A DNA stretch of 64,000 bases from Bryobacteraceae bacterium (GTDB taxonomy: Bacteria; Acidobacteriota; Terriglobia; Bryobacterales; Bryobacteraceae): assembly GCA_041394945.1 (NCBI GenBank), contig JAWKHH010000002.1, positions 1 through 64,000 of the forward strand, in the 5' to 3' direction. The notes beneath the pieces are model-generated. The model was not told where the DNA came from and ran no database searches. It worked only from the letters and a program-made list of their open reading frames with translations. The position numbers and the translations under genes are program-made. Shown piece after piece: positions 15,680-23,274 of the stretch. Numbering within the stretch: position 1 is the first letter of the stretch; every line of letters starts with the position of its first letter.

Positions 15680-18437
15680 CACGGGTGTAGTAGTAGTTGA
15701 AGCCAGGCTGGAAATCGCGATCCGCGAACTCGATATCGACGTCGCGCGAGTTGGGACGTCCGACGTAGACGAACTGCTGATTCTTGACGATCGCGATCTG
15801 CGAGATGCGGCTGGTGCCGCGGGCGCGGATGGTGAGCGCGGGGGCGGTTCGCGACTTGAAGCTATCGCCCATGATGTAGGTGGCTTCGCCGGAGCGGGCC
15901 TGAAAGTCGAGGACGATGTTGTCTGTGGCGCCGTAGGCGTGGCGCTTTTTGAGCGCGTCGAACATGCCTTCGCGGGTGAAGTTTTCGGCCAGGATGCAGG
16001 CGTAGGAGATGTGCGTGGACCAATGATCGGAGCTGGCTTGCACGCCGAGTTTGTATCCCTTCTCCAGTGCTTTCCACCAGTAGCCAGCGGCCTGGTAGCC
16101 GCTTCGCTGTGTGATGAGCTTCTCGCGGCTGGCGGCGGCGGGGGCGTTCTCGTATTCGTAGCTAGCGCGGTAGCCTTGGTAGATCTCGATGAGCGGTTCC
16201 ACATCGGGATCGTTATCGCGCCAATCGGTGCCCTGGTCGGTACCGCTCGAGTGGGGCATGGAGATGCCGTTGTTGCTGCGCAGGTATTCGTAGAGCTTGG
16301 CCGCACCGGTTTGGCCGCGGGCCTCCTCGGGGGGAATCGGCAGCGGCCGGGTACCCCGTTTGGGCAGGATCACGTTGCGGTGCCCATTGGGGTAGTTCAG
16401 GCTGCGCTCATAGCCGAATAGGGGCGTGAAGGTGCCGGCGACGTGGAAGAGGTCCGTGAGTTTTTCGTCCTGCCACCAGGTGAACTCCTGGTCGTAGCCG
16501 AGCTGGTGGTCGGTGGGAACGATGTAGTCGAAGGCGGCGGCGTCGAGGGCGTAGCGGTAAATTTCGATGAGGGAGCCGTCGTACTTGAAATCCTGCGAGA
16601 CGTCGCTGTGGCGGTGCATGTCTCCGCGATAGATCTTGTAACTGCGGTTTCCGGCGCGGATGGTGTAGTCGCGGATCTTGGCTACGTCTTCTTTCTCGGC
16701 GATGTGGATGGGTAGTTCTTCGGCGTAGGGGTCGGCGAGGGGGACGAACTTCGCGGCGTCGTAGGAAGGGGCGGCGGGCGCGGCTTTGAGGTTGGCGACG
16801 TAGATTTCGGCGTTGCGCGGGACGAGATCGGTGAAGGGGCGTTCGTCGGTCATCCACGCGGCCCAGATTCCGCCATCGGCGCCGCGGGCAAGCGCGGGAC
16901 GCTTCTCGATGGAACCGCGGCTGTGATCGAGGGGGACGGGGTGGGTCCAGTTGGCGCCGTCGAAGCGGGTGAGGTAGTTCTCCCAGCCGATCTTGCTTCC
17001 GATGGAGCGAGCTTCCTTGCGCGTCCAGTGGCGGAAGACCATCGTGAGTGTGCCCTTGGAGTCAAACGCGATGCGGGGATTCTCGAAGTTGGGGAAGAGT
17101 TGATAAACGTAGAACGGCGCAAGTTGAGCTTTTGGTTCGAGCCATTGGCGGCCATCCCAACGGGCGAGGCGGATGGTGCGTTCCTGGTGCAGGGGCGTGG
17201 AGATGGGCGGGTTGATGAGGAAGCCCTGGTCCTTGCCCCAATTGGCGCCGGACTCATCCCAGGCAAGCCAGGGGCGGTTGGCGGAGTCGACGGCGATGGA
17301 GGTATGGGCCTGGAAACGGGCGTTCGAGGTAACGGGCTGGATGGCGCCGAGTTTCCCGCCTTCGAAACTTCGGAAAAAGATGTCGTAGTTGCTCTTGTCG
17401 TAGCTATCCCAGGCGATGAAGGCGGCGCCATCGGAACCGGCGGCGACCGACGGTTCCCAATCATTGGCGGGCGATTCGCTGACGCGCTGTTCTGGCACCC
17501 ACTGACCTTTCACCAGGCGGCGGAGATAGATATCGCTTTGGCCCTTGCCAGCAGGTCCGCGAAAGCTCTGCCAGACGAGGAAGATTTCGCCGCCGTTCGA
17601 TGCGGAGCGGTGGAAGATGTTGGAGCCGGCGTCGGTGAGCTTGATGGGAGACTGCCAGCGTCCGGCGCGGCGATGCCTTCCCCAGAGGTGCCACTGCGCG
17701 CCGTCGCGCTGGCTCCAGACGACCCAGGGATCGCCGTTTTCGTCAGTGGAGATGGAGCAGCGGAAGATGTCGGCTCCGGCGGTGGTGACCGCCTCAGTGG
17801 GCGACCACGCGCCGTTTTCCTGCTTGCGGAAGAAGACGCGGTCCTCGCGTTCGCGGTAGCCGACCCAGGCTACGGCGATGGAGCCGTCGCCGAGGCGGGC
17901 GATTTCGGGTTCGTCGTCTTCGTAGCGTTCGGTGGTGATGTTGGCAACCGTCGGCGCCCAGATGACGGTAGCAGCGCCGTTGAGGAAGGCTTTCGGTTCG
18001 GCGCCGATTTCAGAGAGGTTGAAGGTGAAATCCCCCTGCGCGGTGCGGACGGAGACGCGTGTGGCCGGGCCGGGCCGGATGGCGGCATAGAGGCCGACGG
18101 GGAAGAAGAGCACGGGCGGCAGGTGCGCGGGGCTCATCTCGGTGTAGTTGATGCGGGCGAAGCCGACGATTTCGTCGCGGCGGTTGCGGAGCTTCCAGGC
18201 GCTGCCGTCGACCGAGTCTTCTTCGGAGAACTGGTGTCCGCGGAGACCGACCAGGCCGCCGCCGGCGACTTCAATGGAGCCGTCCCATTTCTGATCGGCT
18301 TTGGCGTTCAGGCCGAACGTCATCAGAATCGTGACGGGTTCCGGCTGCGCGGGCGGTTGGGGAGGAGCCGGCCGCAGAGTGACCGCTCCAGCGGCCATCA
18401 AGAGGAGGAGAGTTCCCGGCGTTGCAACCTTCTTCAT
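15627..18437 (-). CDS. Secreted DUF3604-like protein with sialidase-type propeller
   Basis: A 936-residue protein with a signal peptide (MKKVATPGTLLLLMAAGAVT). Residues about 140-560 repeat a sialidase/BNR-like pattern (GDPWVVWSQRDG, GAAFIAWDSYDKSNYDIF, RPWLAWDESGANWG), which suggests a beta-propeller. The C-terminal third resembles DUF3604, a PHP-related metallohydrolase fold: YRGDMHRHSDVS, DYIVPTDHQLGYD, ISMPHSSGTDQGTDWR and GVQASSDHWSTH supply metal-binding His/Asp residues. The substrate is unknown. It is downstream of the two PepSY genes in the same direction and may share their transcript. Confidence 0.7.
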   Translation of the reverse strand: MKKVATPGTLLLLMAAGAVTLRPAPPQPPAQPEPVTILMTFGLNAKADQKWDGSIEVAGGGLVGLRGHQFSEEDSVDGSAWKLRNRRDEIVGFARINYTEMSPAHLPPVLFFPVGLYAAIRPGPATRVSVRTAQGDFTFNLSEIGAEPKAFLNGAATVIWAPTVANITTERYEDDEPEIARLGDGSIAVAWVGYREREDRVFFRKQENGAWSPTEAVTTAGADIFRCSISTDENGDPWVVWSQRDGAQWHLWGRHRRAGRWQSPIKLTDAGSNIFHRSASNGGEIFLVWQSFRGPAGKGQSDIYLRRLVKGQWVPEQRVSESPANDWEPSVAAGSDGAAFIAWDSYDKSNYDIFFRSFEGGKLGAIQPVTSNARFQAHTSIAVDSANRPWLAWDESGANWGKDQGFLINPPISTPLHQERTIRLARWDGRQWLEPKAQLAPFYVYQLFPNFENPRIAFDSKGTLTMVFRHWTRKEARSIGSKIGWENYLTRFDGANWTHPVPLDHSRGSIEKRPALARGADGGIWAAWMTDERPFTDLVPRNAEIYVANLKAAPAAPSYDAAKFVPLADPYAEELPIHIAEKEDVAKIRDYTIRAGNRSYKIYRGDMHRHSDVSQDFKYDGSLIEIYRYALDAAAFDYIVPTDHQLGYDQEFTWWQDEKLTDLFHVAGTFTPLFGYERSLNYPNGHRNVILPKRGTRPLPIPPEEARGQTGAAKLYEYLRSNNGISMPHSSGTDQGTDWRDNDPDVEPLIEIYQGYRASYEYENAPAAASREKLITQRSGYQAAGYWWKALEKGYKLGVQASSDHWSTHISYACILAENFTREGMFDALKKRHAYGATDNIVLDFQARSGEATYIMGDSFKSRTAPALTIRARGTSRISQIAIVKNQQFVYVGRPNSRDVDIEFADRDFQPGFNYYYTRVMQEDGRLAWSSPIWVE

Positions 18438-18468
18438 GGTTCGTTCCACTTCAGTAACCATATCAGCG

Positions 18469-19047
18469 TTATTGCTGGAGGCGCGTGAGCAGCAGCGCCG
18501 TGAATCCGAAGATGAGACTGAAGCCGAGGAGGACGCCGCCGATGACGCGCTCCTTGTGATGCTGGAACCAGAGATAAATGCCGGACAGGCCGAGCAGCAG
18601 CAGCCCGAGGGACGCGAACAGGGCGAGGGCGGCCCAGAGGTTGGAGGGCATGTATTCGTGCCAGAAGCCATGGTTAGTGTGGAGACTGACGAGGGTTTCC
18701 AGTGCGCTCTGGCGTTTGGTTTTGATGGTGGCATCGCCGGAGGAGACGGCGTAGGCGACGTCGGAGACCTCGCCGGGGCGGACGATGTGGAAGGTGACGC
18801 GCCCATCTTTTTCCTGGATATCGCGGAGGTCGCCGCGAAGGCCGTGGCCTGTCATGAGTGCGAGAGCGGCGGCGCGGGGAGCTGATCGCGCATCGGCCGG
18901 GAGGGTGACGGCGGTTTCCGTCTCGGTGGGCTTGGTGTTGAGCAGCGGGCGGTAGACGATCACGATGGAGCTGACGGCGAACACGAGCGCCATCAGAACA
19001 GAGATCAGCCCGAGGCCGAGGTGGATGTTGCGCATCAATCGGTACAT
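18469..19047 (-). CDS. PepSY-associated transmembrane protein, C-terminal partner
   Basis: A 192-residue membrane protein. An N-terminal helix (LGLGLISVLMALVFAVSSIVIVY) is followed by a periplasmic PepSY-like stretch with SLHTNHGFWHEYMPSN, then two more helices (LWAALALFASLGLLLLGLSGIYLWF and VIGGVLLGFSLIFGFTALLL). His residues beside the helices resemble those of PepSY_TM proteins linked to iron or redox traffic. Start ATG 19047 lies 4 bases after the preceding gene's stop, so the pair is an operon; together they may form one split PepSY_TM unit. Confidence 0.75.
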   Translation of the reverse strand: MYRLMRNIHLGLGLISVLMALVFAVSSIVIVYRPLLNTKPTETETAVTLPADARSAPRAAALALMTGHGLRGDLRDIQEKDGRVTFHIVRPGEVSDVAYAVSSGDATIKTKRQSALETLVSLHTNHGFWHEYMPSNLWAALALFASLGLLLLGLSGIYLWFQHHKERVIGGVLLGFSLIFGFTALLLTRLQQ

Positions 19048-19051
19048 AGGG

Positions 19052-19657
19052 TCACCGGATCGCGAACCAGAGGGCCACGGTAAGAACGGCCATCCCGCCA
19101 AGAGAGAGTTGCGCCCACCGCAGGCTGGGGCGGGTGGCGAGCCACATGTAGACGCCGGAGATAGTCATGAACAGGAAGGCCCATACGGAGAGCTCGTTGA
19201 AGTAACCCCAGGCGCTGGCGGCGAGCGTGAGCTGGTGGCGGTTGTGATGGGCGGTGTGCATGGAGGAGAGATAGCTGAGCAGGCTGTTGCGGCGGTGGTC
19301 GACGCGAACGGCGCCGGATTTTTCGAGAAACGTCACTTCGCGTCCGCCGTTGATGGTGAAGACGTTGAAGGCGAGATTGGAGTCGTCGTCGCGATGGATG
19401 TTGTAGCGTCCTCCGGCGAGCGGGATCGCGGCGGTTTCGAAGATCGCCTTGGCCAGTTGCTTGTCGTCGAGATCGCCAGGAGCCTGGAAGGGGAACTCGC
19501 GGCTGGAAGAGACCGGCGGCGGATGGAAGTTGCCGGGCGACGGGAGGAAGACAGCTTCCACTCCGGTGACGCCCCAGACGACGAAGGCGGTGAAGGTGAG
19601 GAGTCCGGCGTACATGTGGATCTTCTTGGTCCATTCGTTGAAAGTTCGTTTCGTCAT
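19052..19657 (-). CDS. PepSY-associated transmembrane protein
   Basis: A 201-residue membrane protein, first of the PepSY pair. It opens NEWTKKIHMYAGLLTF, a PepSY_TM-type first helix with a His near the membrane, then has a periplasmic domain (FNVFTINGGREVTFLEKSGAVRVDHR), the motif SSMHTAHHNRHQ, and two C-terminal helices. Such proteins often accompany siderophore receptors or reductases; no receptor is nearby. Start ATG 19657 is chosen because the upstream extension is low-complexity Arg/Pro-rich. Confidence 0.75.
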   Translation of the reverse strand: MTKRTFNEWTKKIHMYAGLLTFTAFVVWGVTGVEAVFLPSPGNFHPPPVSSSREFPFQAPGDLDDKQLAKAIFETAAIPLAGGRYNIHRDDDSNLAFNVFTINGGREVTFLEKSGAVRVDHRRNSLLSYLSSMHTAHHNRHQLTLAASAWGYFNELSVWAFLFMTISGVYMWLATRPSLRWAQLSLGGMAVLTVALWFAIR

Positions 19658-19872
19658 GCGCGGTTTCGGGAATCGGAGGGTTTCACTATAAGCGAAAGTC
19701 GGCGCGCCGGGCAAGCGTGGCGCGGTGCGGCAAGAGGCCGGGGCGGACGGCGTGGTTGGGGGATCTGGCCCGGCGGGGCGCGACGAGGTGGATGCGCGAC
19801 GGCCGGCAGGCGTGAATTCGAGCAGCGAGCGACGGTGGCCATCTGTTTGCAGCAACCACGCCGGAGGTTGCC

Positions 19873-20028
19873 ATGGCAAGAAAAGTTGGCGATCGTTACG
19901 TTTGCGAGAAATGCGGCGCGGCGCTGGTGTATGAGAAGGCGTGTCCGTGCCCGGAGACGACAGCACACGGCCATTCGGAGGTCTGCTGCGGGCAGCAGAT
20001 GAAACCGTCGCGGGAGGCGGCGAAGTAG
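19873..20028 (+). CDS. Desulforedoxin-like small iron-binding protein
   Basis: A 51-residue protein with ATG 19873 and GGAGG 5 bases upstream. YVCEKCGAALVYE (C11, C14) and SEVCCGQQMKPS (C38, C39) reproduce the CxxC plus CC ligand pattern of desulforedoxin and of the N-terminal domain of desulfoferrodoxin, which bind one Fe in a Cys4 site. Between them is an insert with two more cysteines and two histidines (C24, C26, H32, H34), absent from classical desulforedoxin, that could hold a second metal. Six cysteines in 51 residues also fit a zinc-ribbon or metallothionein-like role. It stands alone between the PepSY and TauE genes. Confidence 0.7.
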   Translation: MARKVGDRYVCEKCGAALVYEKACPCPETTAHGHSEVCCGQQMKPSREAAK

Positions 20029-20238
20029 GCGGTCCGTTTTCGGTTCGGTCGGCCTGCGGTTTGGCGAGGACAGGAGGAGCGGTGGCGCGGAAGGGGGTGG
20101 TGTGTCTGGGCGGGCGATTCGATGCGGCTACGGGAGTGATAAGATGGCTATTTCCGCAAGCCTCCAAGGTATGCTCCCCGAGTGAGCGTGGCACGATGGC
20201 GGCGGGCGCGAGCGCTCTGAAGTCGATACAGGGGGTTA

Positions 20239-21279
20239 TTGCGGAACTTGGCAATACCAGCACTCACAGCCGATACAAGACGAGCCGAGCAAAGCGCGAA
20301 TGGCTTTTGGCAGCCGCGCATGCGTTGGTGGCTGGGGTGGGTGGCCGCCTTCTATGTGGTTTGGGCGATCCTGACATTCGGTTTCGGCTATTGGGGCCAT
20401 GTGAAGGAGAATTGGCCGATCGCGGCGGCGATGGCGCTGGGGAGCTACGTGGCGGGGTCGACGCCGATGGGCGGGGGCACGGTTGGCTTTCCGGTTCTGG
20501 TGCTGCTGTTCGACATGCCGCCTTCGCTCGGCCGGAATTTCGGTTTGCTGATTCAATCGATCGGCATGACGTCGGCAACCATCTTTATCCTGTGCCGTCG
20601 GATCCCGGTGGAGTACGGGATGTTGATACGGACGATTCCGAGCGCGGCGATCGGGTTGGTACTTGGTACGTTCCTGGTTGTACCGCGCGTATCGGACGTG
20701 GCGGTGAAACTGATTTTCGCCTGCCTGTGGGCCAGTTTTGGCGTGTTGACGCTGCTGAAGAATCGCGAGATGTGCGATTTTCACGGCCGGCCGGTGATCC
20801 CACCGGTGGAACGGAACCTGCTCAGTATCGCGGTGGGCTTGTTCGGCGGGATCACCGCGGCGCTCACGGGCGTGGGCATCGATATGTTGCTGTATACTCT
20901 GCTCGTACTTCTCTACCGAATGGATTTGAAGATCGCGGTGCCGACGTCGGTGATGATCATGGCGGCGGCGTCCCTGATGGGAACGGCGTTGCACGTGGCG
21001 ATTGGAGACTTGAGCGCGAATGTGTACCATAGCTGGCTTGCGGCGTCGCCGGTGGTGATACTCGGCGCTCCGCTGGGGGCGTATATCGTGACATTGATTC
21101 CGAGGATCTATACGCTCTATTTCGTGGCGGTGCTGTGCGTGTTTCAGTTCTTCTGGGCATTATGGGTCACCGGGCCGACACCGGCGCAGTGGCTTTTCGT
21201 GGCGGTGAACCTGGTGATCGCGATGGCCGGGTTCCGCGTGTTGTACAGCGCCGGGAAGCGAAGAGCGGCGCGCGGATAG
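20239..21279 (+). CDS. TauE/SafE-family permease
   Basis: A 346-residue polytopic membrane protein with about eight helices. It fits the TauE/SafE group of sulfite/sulfonate or organic-acid exporters: an early GSYVAGSTPMGGGTVGFPVL and, in the second half, LFGGITAALTGVGIDMLLYTLLV, the repeated Gly-rich half-motif of the family. TTG 20239 follows an AGGGGG site; ATG 20320 is an alternative that would still precede the first helix. The next gene starts 30 bases downstream on the same strand. The substrate is unknown. Confidence 0.75.
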   Translation: MRNLAIPALTADTRRAEQSANGFWQPRMRWWLGWVAAFYVVWAILTFGFGYWGHVKENWPIAAAMALGSYVAGSTPMGGGTVGFPVLVLLFDMPPSLGRNFGLLIQSIGMTSATIFILCRRIPVEYGMLIRTIPSAAIGLVLGTFLVVPRVSDVAVKLIFACLWASFGVLTLLKNREMCDFHGRPVIPPVERNLLSIAVGLFGGITAALTGVGIDMLLYTLLVLLYRMDLKIAVPTSVMIMAAASLMGTALHVAIGDLSANVYHSWLAASPVVILGAPLGAYIVTLIPRIYTLYFVAVLCVFQFFWALWVTGPTPAQWLFVAVNLVIAMAGFRVLYSAGKRRAARG

Positions 21280-21309
21280 CCCCGCGGCTATCAAACGAAA
21301 CGGAACACC

Positions 21310-22293
21310 ATGTCGGATGCAAACACTTCGCCGGCGGCCGCGCCATTCACAAAGCTGGAGCGTTTTCTCCAGGAAAAGACGGAAGAGGCGATCCGCGACG
21401 GAATTCAGATCGAGCGCTGGTGCCGGGACCGAGGCCGGCAGATCCAAGAGCAGAGGCTGGACCTGAAGAAGGAGTTCGCGATCCCGAACGAGGCGATCGG
21501 ATATTTCGGGACGGTGGCGGTGAACGGCAAGCCGCGATCAGTGATGGGCGTTCGCCAAAATGTCCAGTTCGGGCGGATAGAGGGCCGGGATCCGGAGCAG
21601 AGGCTGACGGACTTCGTGCTGGGCGAGTTTCTTCCGCGCGCGCATTGGGTATACCCCGACGGCTACGAGGGCGGGTTCACGATCGTGCAGACGCTCTACA
21701 AGGACGCCGCGGGGCAGTACGGACGGTTTCCGGAGGCAGAGCAGAAAGGCTGCGTCGATTGGCGCCGGCTGGGCAAGGACTACATGTGGGCGATGCTGAC
21801 GGTGCAGATCCACGATTTCGTGATGAAATTCGGGCCTTACCTGAAGCGGTTCAACGAGGCGGCGTGCGTGGTAATGCATCCCGATTTCGTCCATATCCGG
21901 CAGAACCCGTCGCCGGGGCGGCGGCTGGAAGTGGCGGTGGGGTATCCGTTCGTCGAGTACGCACCGATTCCGAACAACTTCGGTTTCGGTCCGGGGAAAT
22001 TCGGATCGGCGGTGAAGCTGTACGCGTTTTTCCTGACCGACGATAACCGGATCGAGGTGGAGATGGATTTCGCGGCGGCGCCGCGGTGCAGCAAGGTTTT
22101 CGATTTCAGCCCGTCGATTCCCGATCCGGTGTACGGAGGGGCGGCGGTGCTTGAAGCGATGACGTTCGGGCTGTGGAAGGCGCAGCCGTTCCACGACTGG
22201 GTGGACGCGGGGATGGTGTCGCAGCACGCGCGGGTTCATCAGGCGCTGATGGATGGTTCGGCGAAGGTGTGGCGGGAGTGGTCGGCGCGCTGA
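21310..22293 (+). CDS. Unrecognised protein, family A copy 1 (mirror locus)
   Basis: A 327-residue soluble protein with no signal or membrane segment and no family I recognise. It is clearly homologous to the product of 29215-30210: shared landmarks are GKPRSVMG, a WVYPDGYEGGF-type motif, an HPDF motif, a GFGPGKFGSAVKLY-type motif, and APRCSKVFDFS-like sequence followed by a conserved alpha segment (VLEAMTFG). The N-terminal 60 residues are highly charged and likely helical. It converges on the DUF1702-like gene with 6 bases between the stops and lies 30 bases after the TauE/SafE gene. Confidence 0.7.
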   Translation: MSDANTSPAAAPFTKLERFLQEKTEEAIRDGIQIERWCRDRGRQIQEQRLDLKKEFAIPNEAIGYFGTVAVNGKPRSVMGVRQNVQFGRIEGRDPEQRLTDFVLGEFLPRAHWVYPDGYEGGFTIVQTLYKDAAGQYGRFPEAEQKGCVDWRRLGKDYMWAMLTVQIHDFVMKFGPYLKRFNEAACVVMHPDFVHIRQNPSPGRRLEVAVGYPFVEYAPIPNNFGFGPGKFGSAVKLYAFFLTDDNRIEVEMDFAAAPRCSKVFDFSPSIPDPVYGGAAVLEAMTFGLWKAQPFHDWVDAGMVSQHARVHQALMDGSAKVWREWSAR

Positions 22294-22299
22294 CGGGCA

Positions 22300-23241
22300 T
22301 CAGGCTCCGACGGGATTCTCGAGCGCGAAGGGAAGGATGCTGCCCCGCTTCCGGCAGAGGTCGGCTTCATCCCTGGCAAGCGTGATCAACTGCTCTTCGA
22401 GACTGCCTGTGGGTTTCCACTCGGCGAGGAGCCCGGGCGCGAACCAATCCGCGAAGACCACACCGTAGACCAAGCCGTTTTGAAACGCGGCGCGCACGGG
22501 AGCATCGGCGTCAATGGCGCTGTTGTCGAGCAGGCGGGGCATTTCGACGGAGTTCATCATGGCGAAGGCGAAGGCGATTCCCATCACGCACGGGAGGGCG
22601 CGTTCGTTCGGGAGAGCGAGCACTTCGTCGATGGCCTTGTAAACGCTGATGTTGCTGAAGGCGACAAGCCGGCCGTAGCCGTGACAGATCAGACGCTGCT
22701 GCTCCGGTGTGAAATCGCGGAAGAAGGCGGCGAAGAAACCGGCTTTGTCCGGGCCGGGAGGCGCGCCTTTCGGAATGAGGCCGAGGGCGCCGCACATCCA
22801 CTTGAAGAAGCCGGGCTCATAGATGCGGACGATGGAGCCGATGCCTTCGTACATGAAGCCGGTGTAGCCGGGATTGCACTTGGTCTCGGCGATCTCATGC
22901 AGCTTGCGCGAATCGAACAGCGTGTGTTCCGTGCTGGCGGCGCCGTAGCCGACATGCGTGATGCCGAGGGCTTCACGGGGAATGCGGGGATCGTCGAGGG
23001 TATTGTTATCGAGGCGGTATTTGCCGAAGGTGGTTGCGAGACCTTCGCACCGCCAGAGTCCGTTGACGACCTGCTCCATCGAGCGCGGCGCGGCGGCCGC
23101 TCCTTTCTGGTAACGGTCGCAGGAGGCGCAGAACTCGTCCTGCGGGATGGTGCGGTTGACAGCGCCCGACGATACGGTCTTCACTCCGTTCATGCGGCGA
23201 AGCGCCAACGGGATCAATGAAATTGCGAGGCCTTTAGCCAA
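22300..23241 (-). CDS. DUF1702-like protein (tentative), copy 1
   Basis: A 313-residue protein. The order of motifs (PGYTGFMYEGIGSIVR; ICHGYGRLVAFSNIS; CVMGIAFAFAMMNSVEMPRLL; FQNGLVYGVVFADWF) resembles DUF1702 proteins, best known from enediyne biosynthesis loci, and matches the product of 37991-39046 motif for motif. An N-terminal CASC pair (EFCASCDRYQ) is extra. TTG 23241 is used, with GAGGTGA just upstream. It lies 33 bases downstream of the ASPIC/UnbV gene and probably ends the redoxin-UnbV transcript. The family name is my recognition only and tentative; the kinship of the two copies is firmer. Confidence 0.5.
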   Translation of the reverse strand: MAKGLAISLIPLALRRMNGVKTVSSGAVNRTIPQDEFCASCDRYQKGAAAAPRSMEQVVNGLWRCEGLATTFGKYRLDNNTLDDPRIPREALGITHVGYGAASTEHTLFDSRKLHEIAETKCNPGYTGFMYEGIGSIVRIYEPGFFKWMCGALGLIPKGAPPGPDKAGFFAAFFRDFTPEQQRLICHGYGRLVAFSNISVYKAIDEVLALPNERALPCVMGIAFAFAMMNSVEMPRLLDNSAIDADAPVRAAFQNGLVYGVVFADWFAPGLLAEWKPTGSLEEQLITLARDEADLCRKRGSILPFALENPVGA

Positions 23242-23274
23242 TCGTCACCTCAGTTTGCAGGGCCAGCGTACCGG

